From the NCBI GenBank assembly GCA_022968985.1, contig JALJPK010000005.1, forward strand, positions 30,048 to 94,047: a DNA stretch of 64,000 bases. Reading direction: 5' to 3'. Below the pieces are notes generated by a model. It made no database searches. It was not told the DNA's origin and worked only from the letters and a program-made list of their open reading frames with translations. Every line of letters begins with the position of its first letter. The stretch's first letter is position 1. This DNA is from Pseudomonadales bacterium (lineage in GTDB: Bacteria; Pseudomonadota; Gammaproteobacteria; Pseudomonadales; Natronospirillaceae). The position numbers were made by a program, and so were the translations under genes. This document shows, piece after piece, positions 8,717 to 16,402 of this stretch.

Positions 8717-9277
8717 TTGATCAACATAGCAGTAGTTTATTTCACTAAAACAGACATTACAGGCACTTTAGCTAAAACAATTATCAAAACAGTAGAATCA
8801 CAAAAGGATGTAAATGTTATTGAGTTTAAAATTGAAGGGCCTGAAATTATTGAAGGTCGTTTTGTTAATGACGATATTTTTTTGCAGTTAGACAAATGTG
8901 CTGCGATTATTTTTGGTACACCTACTTACATGGGTGGAGTTTCTGCACAGTTTAAGGCGTTTGCTGATGCAACAAGTGAATTATGGTGTTCACAGAAGTG
9001 GGCCGGTAAAATTGCAGCAGGATTCACTTCTGGTTCGGCCTTAAACGGAGATCAAACAAGTACCTTACAATACCTGGTTACTTTATCTAATCAGCATGGC
9101 ATGTATTGGGTGGGATTAGACTCGGCTCTAGGTTTTAATGATAAAGGCTTAAATAGATTAGGTTGCCAGCTTGGTGTAGTTGCACAATCTGCAGATGGTT
9201 TATTACATAAAACAGATCTTAAAACTGCCGAATATTTAGCTCAACGTGTAGTTAACCTCGCCAGACAGTTAAAATAG
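8717..9277 (+). CDS. Flavodoxin-like / NAD(P)H-quinone-type FMN protein
   Basis: From a TTG start with AAGGA seven bases upstream, the protein reads INIAVVYFTKTDITGTLAKT, the flavodoxin FMN-phosphate loop. It is followed by IIFGTPTYMGGVSAQFKAF, which matches the WrbA/flavodoxin second FMN loop (TPTYmGg), and by SGSALNGDQTST later. WrbA-like proteins are FMN-binding quinone reductases of about 190-200 residues; this start gives 186. An upstream ATG at 8564 would add 51 residues encoded mainly by the heptamer repeat, and would make the frame depend on repeat number. The TTG start is preferred because it places the beta-1 strand at the N-terminus. Confidence 0.8.
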   Translation: MINIAVVYFTKTDITGTLAKTIIKTVESQKDVNVIEFKIEGPEIIEGRFVNDDIFLQLDKCAAIIFGTPTYMGGVSAQFKAFADATSELWCSQKWAGKIAAGFTSGSALNGDQTSTLQYLVTLSNQHGMYWVGLDSALGFNDKGLNRLGCQLGVVAQSADGLLHKTDLKTAEYLAQRVVNLARQLK

Positions 9278-9315
9278 AAATATAATAAGCCCATTAAATT
9301 CAAAAATTAATAATC

Positions 9316-9344
9316 GGTTGTTAGAAGTTAATTTCTCTACAACC
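9316..9344 (+). promoter_or_regulatory. Leader hairpin, covarying-stem family
   Basis: GGTTGT at 9316-9321 pairs perfectly with ACAACC at 9339-9344. The inner part TAGAAGTTAATTTCTCT adds a second short stem with a bulge. It ends 59 bases before the small membrane protein gene. Confidence 0.5.
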
Positions 9345-9403
9345 TAGTTAAACAATAAATATTCAATCCAGTTAGGATTAATATTAAATTAAAAAGGTAA
9401 AAT

Positions 9404-9604
9404 ATGGACGCGGATATTTTAAGTAGTTTATTTGATATAGGTATATCATTAATTGTTGCATTAATAGGTTGGGAAATAATTCCTATGAATACTCCAGAGA
9501 ATAAAAAGCAGTGGTGGGATAAAATTCAGCCATTTTTAAAATGGGGTGGCAGCGTTGCTACAGTAATGTTTACAATTCTTTTATTAGTAAAGCTTAGTAG
9601 TTAG
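9404..9604 (+). CDS. Small two-helix membrane protein
   Basis: The 66-residue product has a first helix (IGISLIVALIGWEII), a polar loop with charged and Trp residues (NTPENKKQWWDKIQPF), and a second helix (VATVMFTILLLVKL). No family is recognised. AAAAAGGTAAAATATG gives a good ribosome-binding site. It is one of the shortest single-gene units of the block and has a leader hairpin upstream. A holin-like or stress-type membrane peptide is possible but not shown. Confidence 0.5.
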   Translation: MDADILSSLFDIGISLIVALIGWEIIPMNTPENKKQWWDKIQPFLKWGGSVATVMFTILLLVKLSS

Positions 9605-9698
9605 GTCTGTTTATTAGGTAGTTAATTAACAAACCACTCACAAACCTTTTTTCCTTTTAGCAGTTGACATTACTAAGCCCATCTATCAGGATAAACAA

Positions 9699-9752
9699 AT
9701 GAATCTAAATCTTACACAACAAAAAATATCACGAATTATTATCATTGCATAG
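9699..9752 (+). CDS. Possible 17-residue leader peptide
   Basis: ATG at 9699 follows AGGATAAACAA and encodes MNLNLTQQKISRIIIIA. The strong terminator at 9787-9809 follows 35 bases later. The layout suggests a small transcribed unit or leader, but the frame is very short. Confidence 0.25.
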   Translation: MNLNLTQQKISRIIIIA

Positions 9753-9786
9753 AATGGTGGAGTTTTTGATGTTTTTTTAATTTGTC

Positions 9787-9815
9787 AAACCCGCCCAAGA
9801 GGCGGGTTTTCTATT
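9787..9815 (+). terminator. Strong rho-independent terminator
   Basis: AAACCCGCC at 9787-9795 pairs with GGCGGGTTT at 9801-9809, with a five-base loop and a T-rich tail. It lies in a gap with only a 17-codon frame upstream, and ends 46 bases before the next gene's start. Confidence 0.85.
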
Positions 9816-9860
9816 TCTGCCTTCTTGCAAAAGGGATTATTGTTAGTTAATGGAGGTAAA

Positions 9861-10397
9861 ATGCAAAAAGTAGCAGTATTTGGTAAACCTGGTAGTGGTA
9901 AGTCTAGGTTAAGTAAAAAGTTGGCAGCAGTGACAGGCATTAAGTTGTTTCAATTAGATTCAATTCTATATAAAAAAAATGGTCAGTTTGTAGATCGTAA
10001 CACCTACGATTTAGAACATGGAAATATTCTATCTTGCGATAGTTGGATTATTGATGGCTTCGATAAAATTGAATCATTTAATAAACGAGTCGAATCCGCT
10101 GATACATTGATCTATATAGATTTACCTTATGTCGTTAGTTATTGGTTAGTGACTAAACGATTGTTAAAAGGTTTGTTTGTTAAACCCGAAGGTTGGCCAG
10201 ATGATTGTTCAATTTTTAAAGGCACTTTGCAAAGTTATAAAGTATTAAAACTTTGTCCAAAATTTTGGAATGATAACTTCCTAGTTGATTTAGAAAAGAA
10301 ATCAATAAATAAGTCTTTATATGTGATTAAAACGATTTCTGAATTAAATCACTTTGTTGAAAAAAACATTAAACCTAAGGCAGATAACAAGTTGTAA
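9861..10397 (+). CDS. FlaR/adenylate-kinase-like P-loop protein
   Basis: From ATG 9861, with GGAGGT just upstream, the protein of 178 residues opens KVAVFGKPGSGKSRLSKKLA, a Walker A P-loop. It then has LFQLDSILYKK (the substrate-side strand) and SWIIDGF. This matches the DNA topology modulation protein FlaR / small adenylate kinase-like group, whose members are P-loop kinases of uncertain substrate. An earlier ATG at 9825 would add 12 residues but has no good ribosome-binding site. Length is near the family norm of about 170-180. It is a single gene following a terminator, so it should have its own promoter. Confidence 0.75.
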   Translation: MQKVAVFGKPGSGKSRLSKKLAAVTGIKLFQLDSILYKKNGQFVDRNTYDLEHGNILSCDSWIIDGFDKIESFNKRVESADTLIYIDLPYVVSYWLVTKRLLKGLFVKPEGWPDDCSIFKGTLQSYKVLKLCPKFWNDNFLVDLEKKSINKSLYVIKTISELNHFVEKNIKPKADNKL

Positions 10398-10589
10398 TAC
10401 ACTTTTAGGGAAATTGGCTAGGTTATTTAAACTTAGTCAATGTTACTACAGTGGAATCATTGAATTATGCTAATTATTTTCAGCCTGAAATATTAATAAC
10501 AACAATACATTCATTCATCACTATCAGCTTTTAAATCACAGTGCTAAAATCTTCTACAAATTAGATTAATCTTTATTGGTAATATTATT

Positions 10590-11003
10590 ATGAGTACGGA
10601 ACCAACTTTAAATACTAAAAACTTTCTTTCTGGTCTATACGGTGCATCAGCATCAAGTATTATCTGGTTGATGCTAATTGTATTCGTGGTTATCCAATCA
10701 AGCGGTAACGAAGATGGCTCAGTTGGATATGGACTTATGTTTGCTTACCTATTTTCAGTGTTGCCTATAGGCTGGGTTTTGTTATTCATCTATTTTTTAT
10801 TTATCAGTTGTAAAAAAGTTAACAGGCTTCGATTTGCAATAATATTTCAAACTATATGGATAACATTATTGTCTGGTTTTATCTCTTGGTTAATTTTTGA
10901 TAAAAACAATCTAGTTGAAACTTTTATTGTTTTTGGAGCTCTATTTTTATCTCTTTCAATTATAGTTGGTATTGGTTCGTGGTTTAGCACATTAACAAAA
11001 TAG
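10590..11003 (+). CDS. Four-helix membrane protein, unknown function
   Basis: The 137-residue product has helices at about residues 22-39, 48-70, 80-103 and 112-132, with a polar loop QSSGNEDGSVGYG after the first. No family is recognised. The ribosome-binding site is weak (TTGGTAATATTATT). It stands alone in the co-oriented block, with spacers of about 190-200 bases on either side. The 3' spacer contains a short tandem repeat of TAGTTATCACATTAA-like units (about 11037-11080). Confidence 0.5.
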   Translation: MSTEPTLNTKNFLSGLYGASASSIIWLMLIVFVVIQSSGNEDGSVGYGLMFAYLFSVLPIGWVLLFIYFLFISCKKVNRLRFAIIFQTIWITLLSGFISWLIFDKNNLVETFIVFGALFLSLSIIVGIGSWFSTLTK

Positions 11004-11152
11004 TTATTTGCAACCAATCAATGTAACCTGAATCATAGTTATTACATTAATAGTTATCACATTAATAGTTATCACAATAATAATTTGCTTAATCAAAAAC
11101 ACTGACAATGATTAATAGGACACACTAAAAACAATTACAATAATCAATCAAA

Positions 11153-11186
11153 CAGGACTATAAGAAAGTAAATTTCTGCAGTCTTG
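11153..11186 (+). promoter_or_regulatory. Leader hairpin, covarying-stem family
   Basis: CAGGACT at 11153-11159 pairs with AGTCTTG at 11180-11186 (one G-T pair). The inner AGAAA at about 11163-11167 pairs with TTTCT at about 11173-11177. It ends 21 bases before the cupin gene's ATG at 11208. Confidence 0.5.
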
Positions 11187-11207
11187 TTTTATAATAAAGG
11201 AATCGTG

Positions 11208-11579
11208 ATGTCAAAAAGTACAGCAACCTATTGCAATGTGTTAGCCGAAGTTAATAGCAGTAAATGGGAGCAGATTGAAGGTAGCTCAGGTTTGTTAGAA
11301 CAGTTAACACTCGCTATAATTCTACAACAGGGGATTACACTCGCCTCACTCGTTTTAAAGCCGGCGCCGATACTACAAATTTGGTGTCAAGTCTCACGAT
11401 ACCCCGAGCAAATATATATCATTTCAGGTCGACTGTATGATGTAGCGTTTCAGCAATGGTTGGAATCTGGGCATTTTGCAAGTCGTCCACCGGGAGAGGT
11501 TCATGGCCCGTTTATTTGTGAGGAAGATTGCCTAGTGCTGGAAGTATCGTTTCCAAGCCAGAGTGTATCAAGTTCATAA
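11208..11579 (+). CDS. Cupin-like protein, ChrR/DUF4437 type
   Basis: The 123-residue protein contains a single small beta-barrel pattern: TLAIILQQGITLASLVLKPA, then IYIISGRLYD, then SRPPGEVHGPFICEEDCLVLEV. The PPGEVHG and the following acidic residues resemble the metal-binding half of ChrR-like cupins, but only one clear histidine is seen, so metal binding is uncertain. The start at 11208 is chosen because AAAGGA lies nine bases upstream; the frame is open from 11184. Function is not predictable beyond the fold. Confidence 0.6.
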   Translation: MSKSTATYCNVLAEVNSSKWEQIEGSSGLLEQLTLAIILQQGITLASLVLKPAPILQIWCQVSRYPEQIYIISGRLYDVAFQQWLESGHFASRPPGEVHGPFICEEDCLVLEVSFPSQSVSSS

Positions 11580-11685
11580 TTAATAAAGATAGCTTATACA
11601 AAAGCACAATTAGCTTTGTAATAAATTACTTATATAGCATTACTAAAATGATTCCCTTGAATATCAATAATCTAAGAAAAACATT

Positions 11686-12111
11686 ATGCATAAATTAACA
11701 ATCGCTGTATCAAGTTGCTTCTTTATATTTATTATCTGGATTATATATTTGGCTAATACTGGTCAGCAGAGTATTTTCTTCGAGTTAGTTAGAATTACAC
11801 CCTACGGCGATAAAGTTGGCCACCTATTATTATTTGGTTGTCTTACTATATTTATTAACATGGCGACAAAATTTAGCGTTTTCTCAGTTGGAAAAATCAA
11901 TGTATTTTGGGGATCATCTGCAGTTGTATTATTTGTTACAATCGAAGAATTAAGTCAGTTTTTTATATCTACACGAACATTAGATATTTATGATTATACT
12001 GCGGATATTATAGGAGTATTATTATTTACATGGTTTTCGGTGATTTTGGCAAAGAAAATTCAACAAGGCCATACAAGTCGAATTAATAAGTTAGAGCCTG
12101 TTTCTGAATAA
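11686..12111 (+). CDS. VanZ-family membrane protein
   Basis: The 141-residue protein has the VanZ pattern: a first helix, YGDKVGHLLLFGCLT at residues 45-59 (the conserved D-K-xGH motif), a second and third helix, then EELSQFFISTRTLDIYDYTADIIG, which matches the E-xxQ-x7-R-xxDxxDxxAnxxG motif. VanZ proteins give low-level teicoplanin resistance in enterococci; in Gram-negative bacteria their function is unknown. Length is typical of the small VanZ-like group. It is a single gene with weak Shine-Dalgarno (TAAGAAAAAC). Confidence 0.8.
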   Translation: MHKLTIAVSSCFFIFIIWIIYLANTGQQSIFFELVRITPYGDKVGHLLLFGCLTIFINMATKFSVFSVGKINVFWGSSAVVLFVTIEELSQFFISTRTLDIYDYTADIIGVLLFTWFSVILAKKIQQGHTSRINKLEPVSE

Positions 12112-12278
12112 ACCTTTGAGTGATGTCGGGTGAAATCTCAATATAGTTCTTTGATCACAAAAAAAAACTCTATATAAATGTATCTACCCATTCAAATAGT
12201 GAGGTTATACATAGTCATTAATTTTAATAATAAATATATGAAGAGTGAATATACTATTGGTCATATCAACTAAAGCAG

Positions 12279-12309
12279 ACTGTTAAGGAAAAATACTTTC
12301 TATAACAGT
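12279..12309 (+). promoter_or_regulatory. Leader hairpin, covarying-stem family
   Basis: ACTGTTA at 12279-12285 pairs perfectly with TAACAGT at 12303-12309. The core is AGGAAAAATACTTTCTA, in which AGGAAA can pair with TTTCT. It ends 21 bases before the acetyltransferase gene. Confidence 0.5.
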
Positions 12310-12330
12310 GTTATAAACTAAGAGATATAA

Positions 12331-12876
12331 ATGGATACAATTAAAGTTGATAAAGATTTAGAGCTGGTTTTAGTTCATACAAAATTTTCTAAGTCTTATC
12401 TTAATATAGTTTTAACACAACGTGACTATTTAAACCAATGGTTAACTTGGCCACAACATGCAAACGATGAACAGTTTTTCATTAATTTTATCAATCGATC
12501 TTTAGACGATTACGCTGCTGGAAAATCCCTTACCTGTGCCATGATATTTAAAGGTGAAATTGTTGGTAATATCAGTTTTAATGTAATTGATCATTCACTC
12601 AAAAAAGTAGAAATTGGTTATTGGTTAAGCTCCAAGTTTCAAGGTAAAGGTATTGTTACTAAATCGGTCACAAAATTTATTGATATTGCGTTTAACCAAA
12701 TGGGGTTAAAAAAAGTACAAATTTCGGTAGCTGTTGTCAATATACCCAGCAGAAATATTTGTGAACGTCTTGGATTTATTCTAGAAGGTGTAATCACAAG
12801 AGCTGAAAACTTACACGGCAAGGTTGTAGACCACGCAATTTATGGATTACAAGCCACTAAACAAACCGATGGATAA
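12331..12876 (+). CDS. GNAT acetyltransferase, RimJ/RimL type
   Basis: The 181-residue protein has the RimL-type GNAT order. There is an N-terminal YLNQWLTWP motif, a strand pair with IVGNISFNVID, and VEIGYWLSSKFQGKGIVTKSV, which holds the Q/R-x-x-G-x-A/G acetyl-CoA loop (QGKGIV). The NIPSRNICERLGFILEG segment follows. It would transfer an acetyl group from acetyl-CoA to an amine; ribosomal protein, peptide or antibiotic substrates are all possible. AAGAGATATAA lies before the ATG, and a leader hairpin lies 21 bases upstream. Confidence 0.85.
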   Translation: MDTIKVDKDLELVLVHTKFSKSYLNIVLTQRDYLNQWLTWPQHANDEQFFINFINRSLDDYAAGKSLTCAMIFKGEIVGNISFNVIDHSLKKVEIGYWLSSKFQGKGIVTKSVTKFIDIAFNQMGLKKVQISVAVVNIPSRNICERLGFILEGVITRAENLHGKVVDHAIYGLQATKQTDG

Positions 12877-12963
12877 CTAGTGTTTTTAGTTAAGATTATG
12901 TGAACTTACTGCGCTAATTATAATCAAGTTAAACGGGTTCAATTCAATTAAATAAGGTATCGA

Positions 12964-13890
12964 GTGCTCCGAATAAAAATAAATCATGTTAAAAATCTAT
13001 TTGTATTAGTTTGTTTTTTCTTGTTTTCAACAGCTTTAACTGCAAAACAAATATCTACAGTAGAAACTGACCGCGCAAGCGATTGGGTTAAACACTGTGC
13101 CGCTTGGGATGATTGGGACAAACCAGGGCCACCTTTTCGTATATTCGGTAACAGTTATTATGTGGGTACTTGTGGAATCAGTGCCATATTAATCACTGGT
13201 GATAAGGGTCATATACTTATTGATTCAGCAACGGTTGTGGGTGCAGATTTAATTGCTCAGAATATTAGTCAATTAGGTTTTTCGATTAAAGATGTAAAAC
13301 TATTATTAAATAGCCATGAACACTTTGATCACGTAGCGGGTTTAGCTCGCTTACAACAACTCAGCGGCGCAAAACTGCTTGCTTCATTACAAGCTGCTCC
13401 CGTTTTACGCTCTGGCATTAGTGCAAAAATGGATCCTCAAGCGGGTTTACATCAATCGTTTGCGCCAGCAAGAGTAGATGGTTTTATCCTAGATGGCGAA
13501 GTTGTTAGACTTGGAAACATTGAACTGACAGCCATTTATACTCCTGGGCACACACCAGGCGCAGTCAGTTGGGTATGGCAAACCTGCGAAGAAGCTACCT
13601 GTCATTCTATTGTGTATGCTGATAGCTTAAGCCCCATCAGTAATAGCGATTATAAATTCAGTGACTATCCTGATTATGTTAAAGCCTATCAAGCGGGCCT
13701 CAAAAAAGTAGCGGGGTTAGACTGCCAAATTTTGTTAGCTCCACACCCCAGCGCAAGTAAAATGCACCAGCGACTTTCTAATGGCAAAGGTTTAATCGAT
13801 GCAAAAGCTTGTATTAACTACATTAAAGTGATCACTTACAGGCTGAATCAACGGCTTATGCAAGAGAAAAGGCAAAAACGTAAGCAATAA
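12964..13890 (+). CDS. Subclass B3 metallo-beta-lactamase
   Basis: The 308-residue precursor starts at GTG with TAAGG seven bases upstream, and has a signal peptide (FVLVCFFLFSTALTAKQ). It carries the B3 zinc set: SHEHFDHVAG (H-x-H-x-D-H), YTPGHTPGAVSW (second-sphere His), and LLAPHPSASK near residue 265 for the last histidine. The start of the mature part, SDWVKHCAAWDDWDKPGPPF, and GNSYYVGTCGISAILI are typical of B3 enzymes such as L1 and THIN-B. These hydrolyse beta-lactams, including carbapenems, in the periplasm. It closes the co-oriented accessory block. Activity on drugs cannot be judged from sequence alone. Confidence 0.88.
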   Translation: MLRIKINHVKNLFVLVCFFLFSTALTAKQISTVETDRASDWVKHCAAWDDWDKPGPPFRIFGNSYYVGTCGISAILITGDKGHILIDSATVVGADLIAQNISQLGFSIKDVKLLLNSHEHFDHVAGLARLQQLSGAKLLASLQAAPVLRSGISAKMDPQAGLHQSFAPARVDGFILDGEVVRLGNIELTAIYTPGHTPGAVSWVWQTCEEATCHSIVYADSLSPISNSDYKFSDYPDYVKAYQAGLKKVAGLDCQILLAPHPSASKMHQRLSNGKGLIDAKACINYIKVITYRLNQRLMQEKRQKRKQ

Positions 13891-14015
13891 ATAACTTATG
13901 GGTTAATAACAAGGCAGACAGGTGTATTATATTGATCCCGATCTCTACTCAGCAAACTAAACAAAAGTAAGCAAAATAATTCGCCCCATCAATAACTCCA
14001 CAATCACAAAACAAA

Positions 14016-14104
14016 CACTTTTATGCGCATAAAAATGTGTTAACTCTCCTTTTTATGCGCATATAAGTGCGATTTATTTGCATTATATGTGCATAAAAGT
14101 GTAG
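14016..14104 (+). promoter_or_regulatory. Three operator-like repeats before AAA ATPase
   Basis: TTTTATGCGCATAAAA at 14019-14034 is a perfect 16-bp palindrome flanked by CAC and GTG-like bases. Related sites TTTTATGCGCATATAAGTG (14052-14069) and TGTGCATAAAAGTGTAG (about 14088-14104) follow at about 33-36-bp spacing. They lie between 31 and 119 bases before the ATPase start and look like binding sites for an HTH repressor. Confidence 0.6.
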
Positions 14105-14134
14105 TATATAAACTATTTAATTGGGGTAAACATT

Positions 14135-15445
14135 GTGAAACGCTCAATTTTACACAAATTATTAGCTTGGAAAAACAAGCCTAAACGCAAACCTTTGCTT
14201 ATTGATGGCGCTCGCCAAACAGGTAAAACCTTTCTACTACATACCTTATTAGGTAATACCTTTAAGTCCGTTATTCGTATAGATTTTCTTGAATCACCCG
14301 AATTTAAAGATGCGTTTACTGATTCTCTTAACCCACAACATATCATCAACAGCATTGAGCTCATCACAGGCCAAGCTTTTAATTGCGATTGTGATTTACT
14401 TATATTGGATGAAATTGGTGAATGCCCTAAAGCGGTAACAGCGCTTAAATATTTTGCTGAACAAACACCTACATGGTTTATTGCCGCAAGTGGATCGAAT
14501 ATTGGTTTATTAAATTCTTTTCCTGTGGGTAAAGTTGAACAACATAATTTATATCCCCTCAGTTTTTATGAATTTTTATTGGCCTCTAATGAACCCGCTC
14601 TAATTACATCATTTGAGAATAAAATTAATTCAACTGTTGTACATAAAAAATTATTTGAACAATTAACAGATTATTATTTTACGGGTGGCATGCCAGAGGC
14701 AGTAAATGCTTGGTTTGAAATGAAATCACACAATATTATTGATCGAATTCAAACGATCAACGACATTCAAAAAGATTTAATTTCAGGCTACATTCGTGAT
14801 TTTGGAAAATACAGCGGCAAAGTAGATGCAGGACTAATTGAAGCAGTGTTTAAAAATATTCCAGCACAATTATCACAAGTACTCGACGAGTCAGTTAAAC
14901 GTTTTATGTTTAAAGGTGTAATTGCAAAAAAATCACGTTACAACGATTTTGCAAGCGCAATCACATGGCTTGATAAATGTCGATTGGTACTACCTAACTA
15001 TATAATTGAAGGCACACCACACAGCCCACTTGCTGCTAATAAAAAAGACAATAAAGTAAAGCTATTTTTATTTGATGTTGGGCTTTTAAACAATATGCTG
15101 AGTGTAAGTTATAAAGAAATCAAACAACAAAATTATGCATACAAAGGTTATGTAGCCGAAAATTTTGTGCAACAAGAATTTGCATCACAGGGTTATCAAC
15201 CTACTTATAGCTGGCAAGATGCTCGTGCAGAAATTGAATTTATTAAAGCAGATGATGTTGGTAATATTTTCCCAATTGAAGTAAAAAGTGGAAAACGCAC
15301 AAGAGCAAAATCTTTACAGTCTTATATTAATAAAAACTCCCCTCTAAAAACAATAAAATTAACCGGCACTCAAGGTTCCGATAATACGGAGCTTAACAAT
15401 ATTGTTTTGCCTCTTTATTTTGCGCAGAATGTGTTTGAAAAGTGA
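14135..15445 (+). CDS. AAA ATPase with DUF4143 domain
   Basis: The 436-residue protein begins at GTG after TTGGGGT and reads LLIDGARQTGKTFLL (Walker A), then DLLILDEIGECPKA (Walker B) and FIAASGSNIGLL (sensor 1). The C-terminal half, with FDVGLLNNMLSVS, KGYVAENFVQQEFASQ and EIEFIKADDVGNIFPIEVK, is the DUF4143 region with a PD-(D/E)xK nuclease-like core: AEIEF and PIEVKSGK supply D/E and E-x-K. This family is widespread in bacteria and archaea, poorly characterised and often mobile. The upstream palindromes suggest tight control, possibly by a regulator elsewhere in the genome. It is separated from the next operon by about 200 bases. Confidence 0.85.
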   Translation: MKRSILHKLLAWKNKPKRKPLLIDGARQTGKTFLLHTLLGNTFKSVIRIDFLESPEFKDAFTDSLNPQHIINSIELITGQAFNCDCDLLILDEIGECPKAVTALKYFAEQTPTWFIAASGSNIGLLNSFPVGKVEQHNLYPLSFYEFLLASNEPALITSFENKINSTVVHKKLFEQLTDYYFTGGMPEAVNAWFEMKSHNIIDRIQTINDIQKDLISGYIRDFGKYSGKVDAGLIEAVFKNIPAQLSQVLDESVKRFMFKGVIAKKSRYNDFASAITWLDKCRLVLPNYIIEGTPHSPLAANKKDNKVKLFLFDVGLLNNMLSVSYKEIKQQNYAYKGYVAENFVQQEFASQGYQPTYSWQDARAEIEFIKADDVGNIFPIEVKSGKRTRAKSLQSYINKNSPLKTIKLTGTQGSDNTELNNIVLPLYFAQNVFEK

Positions 15446-15651
15446 TAAAGTGATAAAGTGACTAGAAGTTAAAGAGTGAGAGGTAAAGGCAATGGTTGAA
15501 CTATTGTCTTAATCTGAATAATTTTTCATCACTACTCCTAATATTTCTGCCTGTTTGATATTCTGACTTCTTGAATGTTTTGTCAAAAAAAGGCCAATAT
15601 CTTTTTTTAAAAGACTCGACCTTTTAAATGCTAGCCATTTTAAATTTACAG

Positions 15652-16032
15652 CTATGGATTAACCGCCGCAATTGCTTCTATTTCAATTTTCACTCGCGGA
15701 TCAAATAAATTCGACACTTCAACGGCTGAACTTGCGGGGATGTCTGAGTTATAAAGATCAAATAACGTATCTCTAACAGTGGACAATAAAGTGATATCAC
15801 TGACAAATAAAGTCACTTTAATTAATCGATTTAATCCAGAATTTTCACTTTTTAACAAAATATCCAGCTGCTTAAAAATTTCTTTTGTTTGATCTACTAT
15901 ATTTTTGTCTATCGCATCAGTACCAAAAGCGGTTAATCCTGAAGTATAAATTTGATTATTAAACTTCACACAATGAGTATAGGGCCCTACCGGTTCACCT
16001 AATTGTGTATGGTTTTTTCGAGTTATATTCAT
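15652..16032 (-). CDS. RidA/YjgF-family deaminase
   Basis: From ATG 16032, with CAGGA upstream, the 126-residue protein starts MNITRKNHTQLGEPVGPYTH. It has IYTSGLTAFGTD (the usual vSGq region), LIKVTLFVSDI and the closing FDPRVKIEIEAIAAV with the conserved Arg that binds the imine/enamine carboxylate. RidA proteins hydrolyse reactive enamines to ketoacids. The usual Cys before RVKIEIEAIA is Phe-Asp-Pro here, a common variation. It is the last gene of an apparent Crp-SDR-ABM-RidA operon. A longer open frame reaches 16074, but that start lacks a ribosome-binding site. Confidence 0.8.
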   Translation of the reverse strand: MNITRKNHTQLGEPVGPYTHCVKFNNQIYTSGLTAFGTDAIDKNIVDQTKEIFKQLDILLKSENSGLNRLIKVTLFVSDITLLSTVRDTLFDLYNSDIPASSAVEVSNLFDPRVKIEIEAIAAVNP

Positions 16033-16104
16033 AGTTTGTCCTGTATATATTAAATCTGTAAAAGTTAAAAACATTAAATGGAATAAGTAAAAACATTAAT
16101 ATTA

Positions 16105-16386
16105 TTAGGTTAGCTCTATTAAAGGTGTAATTTGAGTCACTCTAACTAAGTTAAAACTAAAAAAGTTTTGGGTATGCGCTAACGTTAAATGAACATCTAA
16201 AGAGGTCTGATCTTTAAACTGTTCGAATAAAATAAACGTATTAAGTTGCTGCTTATGTTGATAAAAAATAAACGTCTCGCAGCCCGATTCCTTTTGTGTT
16301 TGGGTTTGTAGCTCTTTAAGTTGTTCAATTAAAAAGGCCAATTTATCGCTTTTATTGAGTGTCAATGTTGCTATTTTAATGATCAT
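16105..16386 (-). CDS. ABM-domain (quinol monooxygenase-like) protein
   Basis: The 93-residue protein has the antibiotic biosynthesis monooxygenase fold: a first strand IKIATLTLN, a helix, CETFIFYQHKQQLNTFILFEQF (strands 2-3 with F-E-x-F), and SLDVHLTLAHTQNFF with the H residue after the strand. Members such as YgiN act on quinols or are small oxygenases without cofactors. AAGGA precedes the ATG. It lies 16 bases after the SDR gene and 72 bases before RidA, so it is likely co-transcribed with both. Confidence 0.75.
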   Translation of the reverse strand: MIIKIATLTLNKSDKLAFLIEQLKELQTQTQKESGCETFIFYQHKQQLNTFILFEQFKDQTSLDVHLTLAHTQNFFSFNLVRVTQITPLIELT

Positions 16387-16402
16387 AATAATATTCCTTG
16401 GG

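Noticed and set aside
12639..12821. Minus-strand frame inside the GNAT gene
   Set aside because: Antisense shadow of a gene with clear family motifs.
294..13890. Integron cassette array with attC sites
   Set aside because: Gene layout fits, and GTCTAAC (2228) and GTTAGGT (3426) look like single boxes, but no complete pair of RYYYAAC and GTTRRRY boxes with matching inner boxes was found, and no integrase is visible. Kept as a question, not as features.
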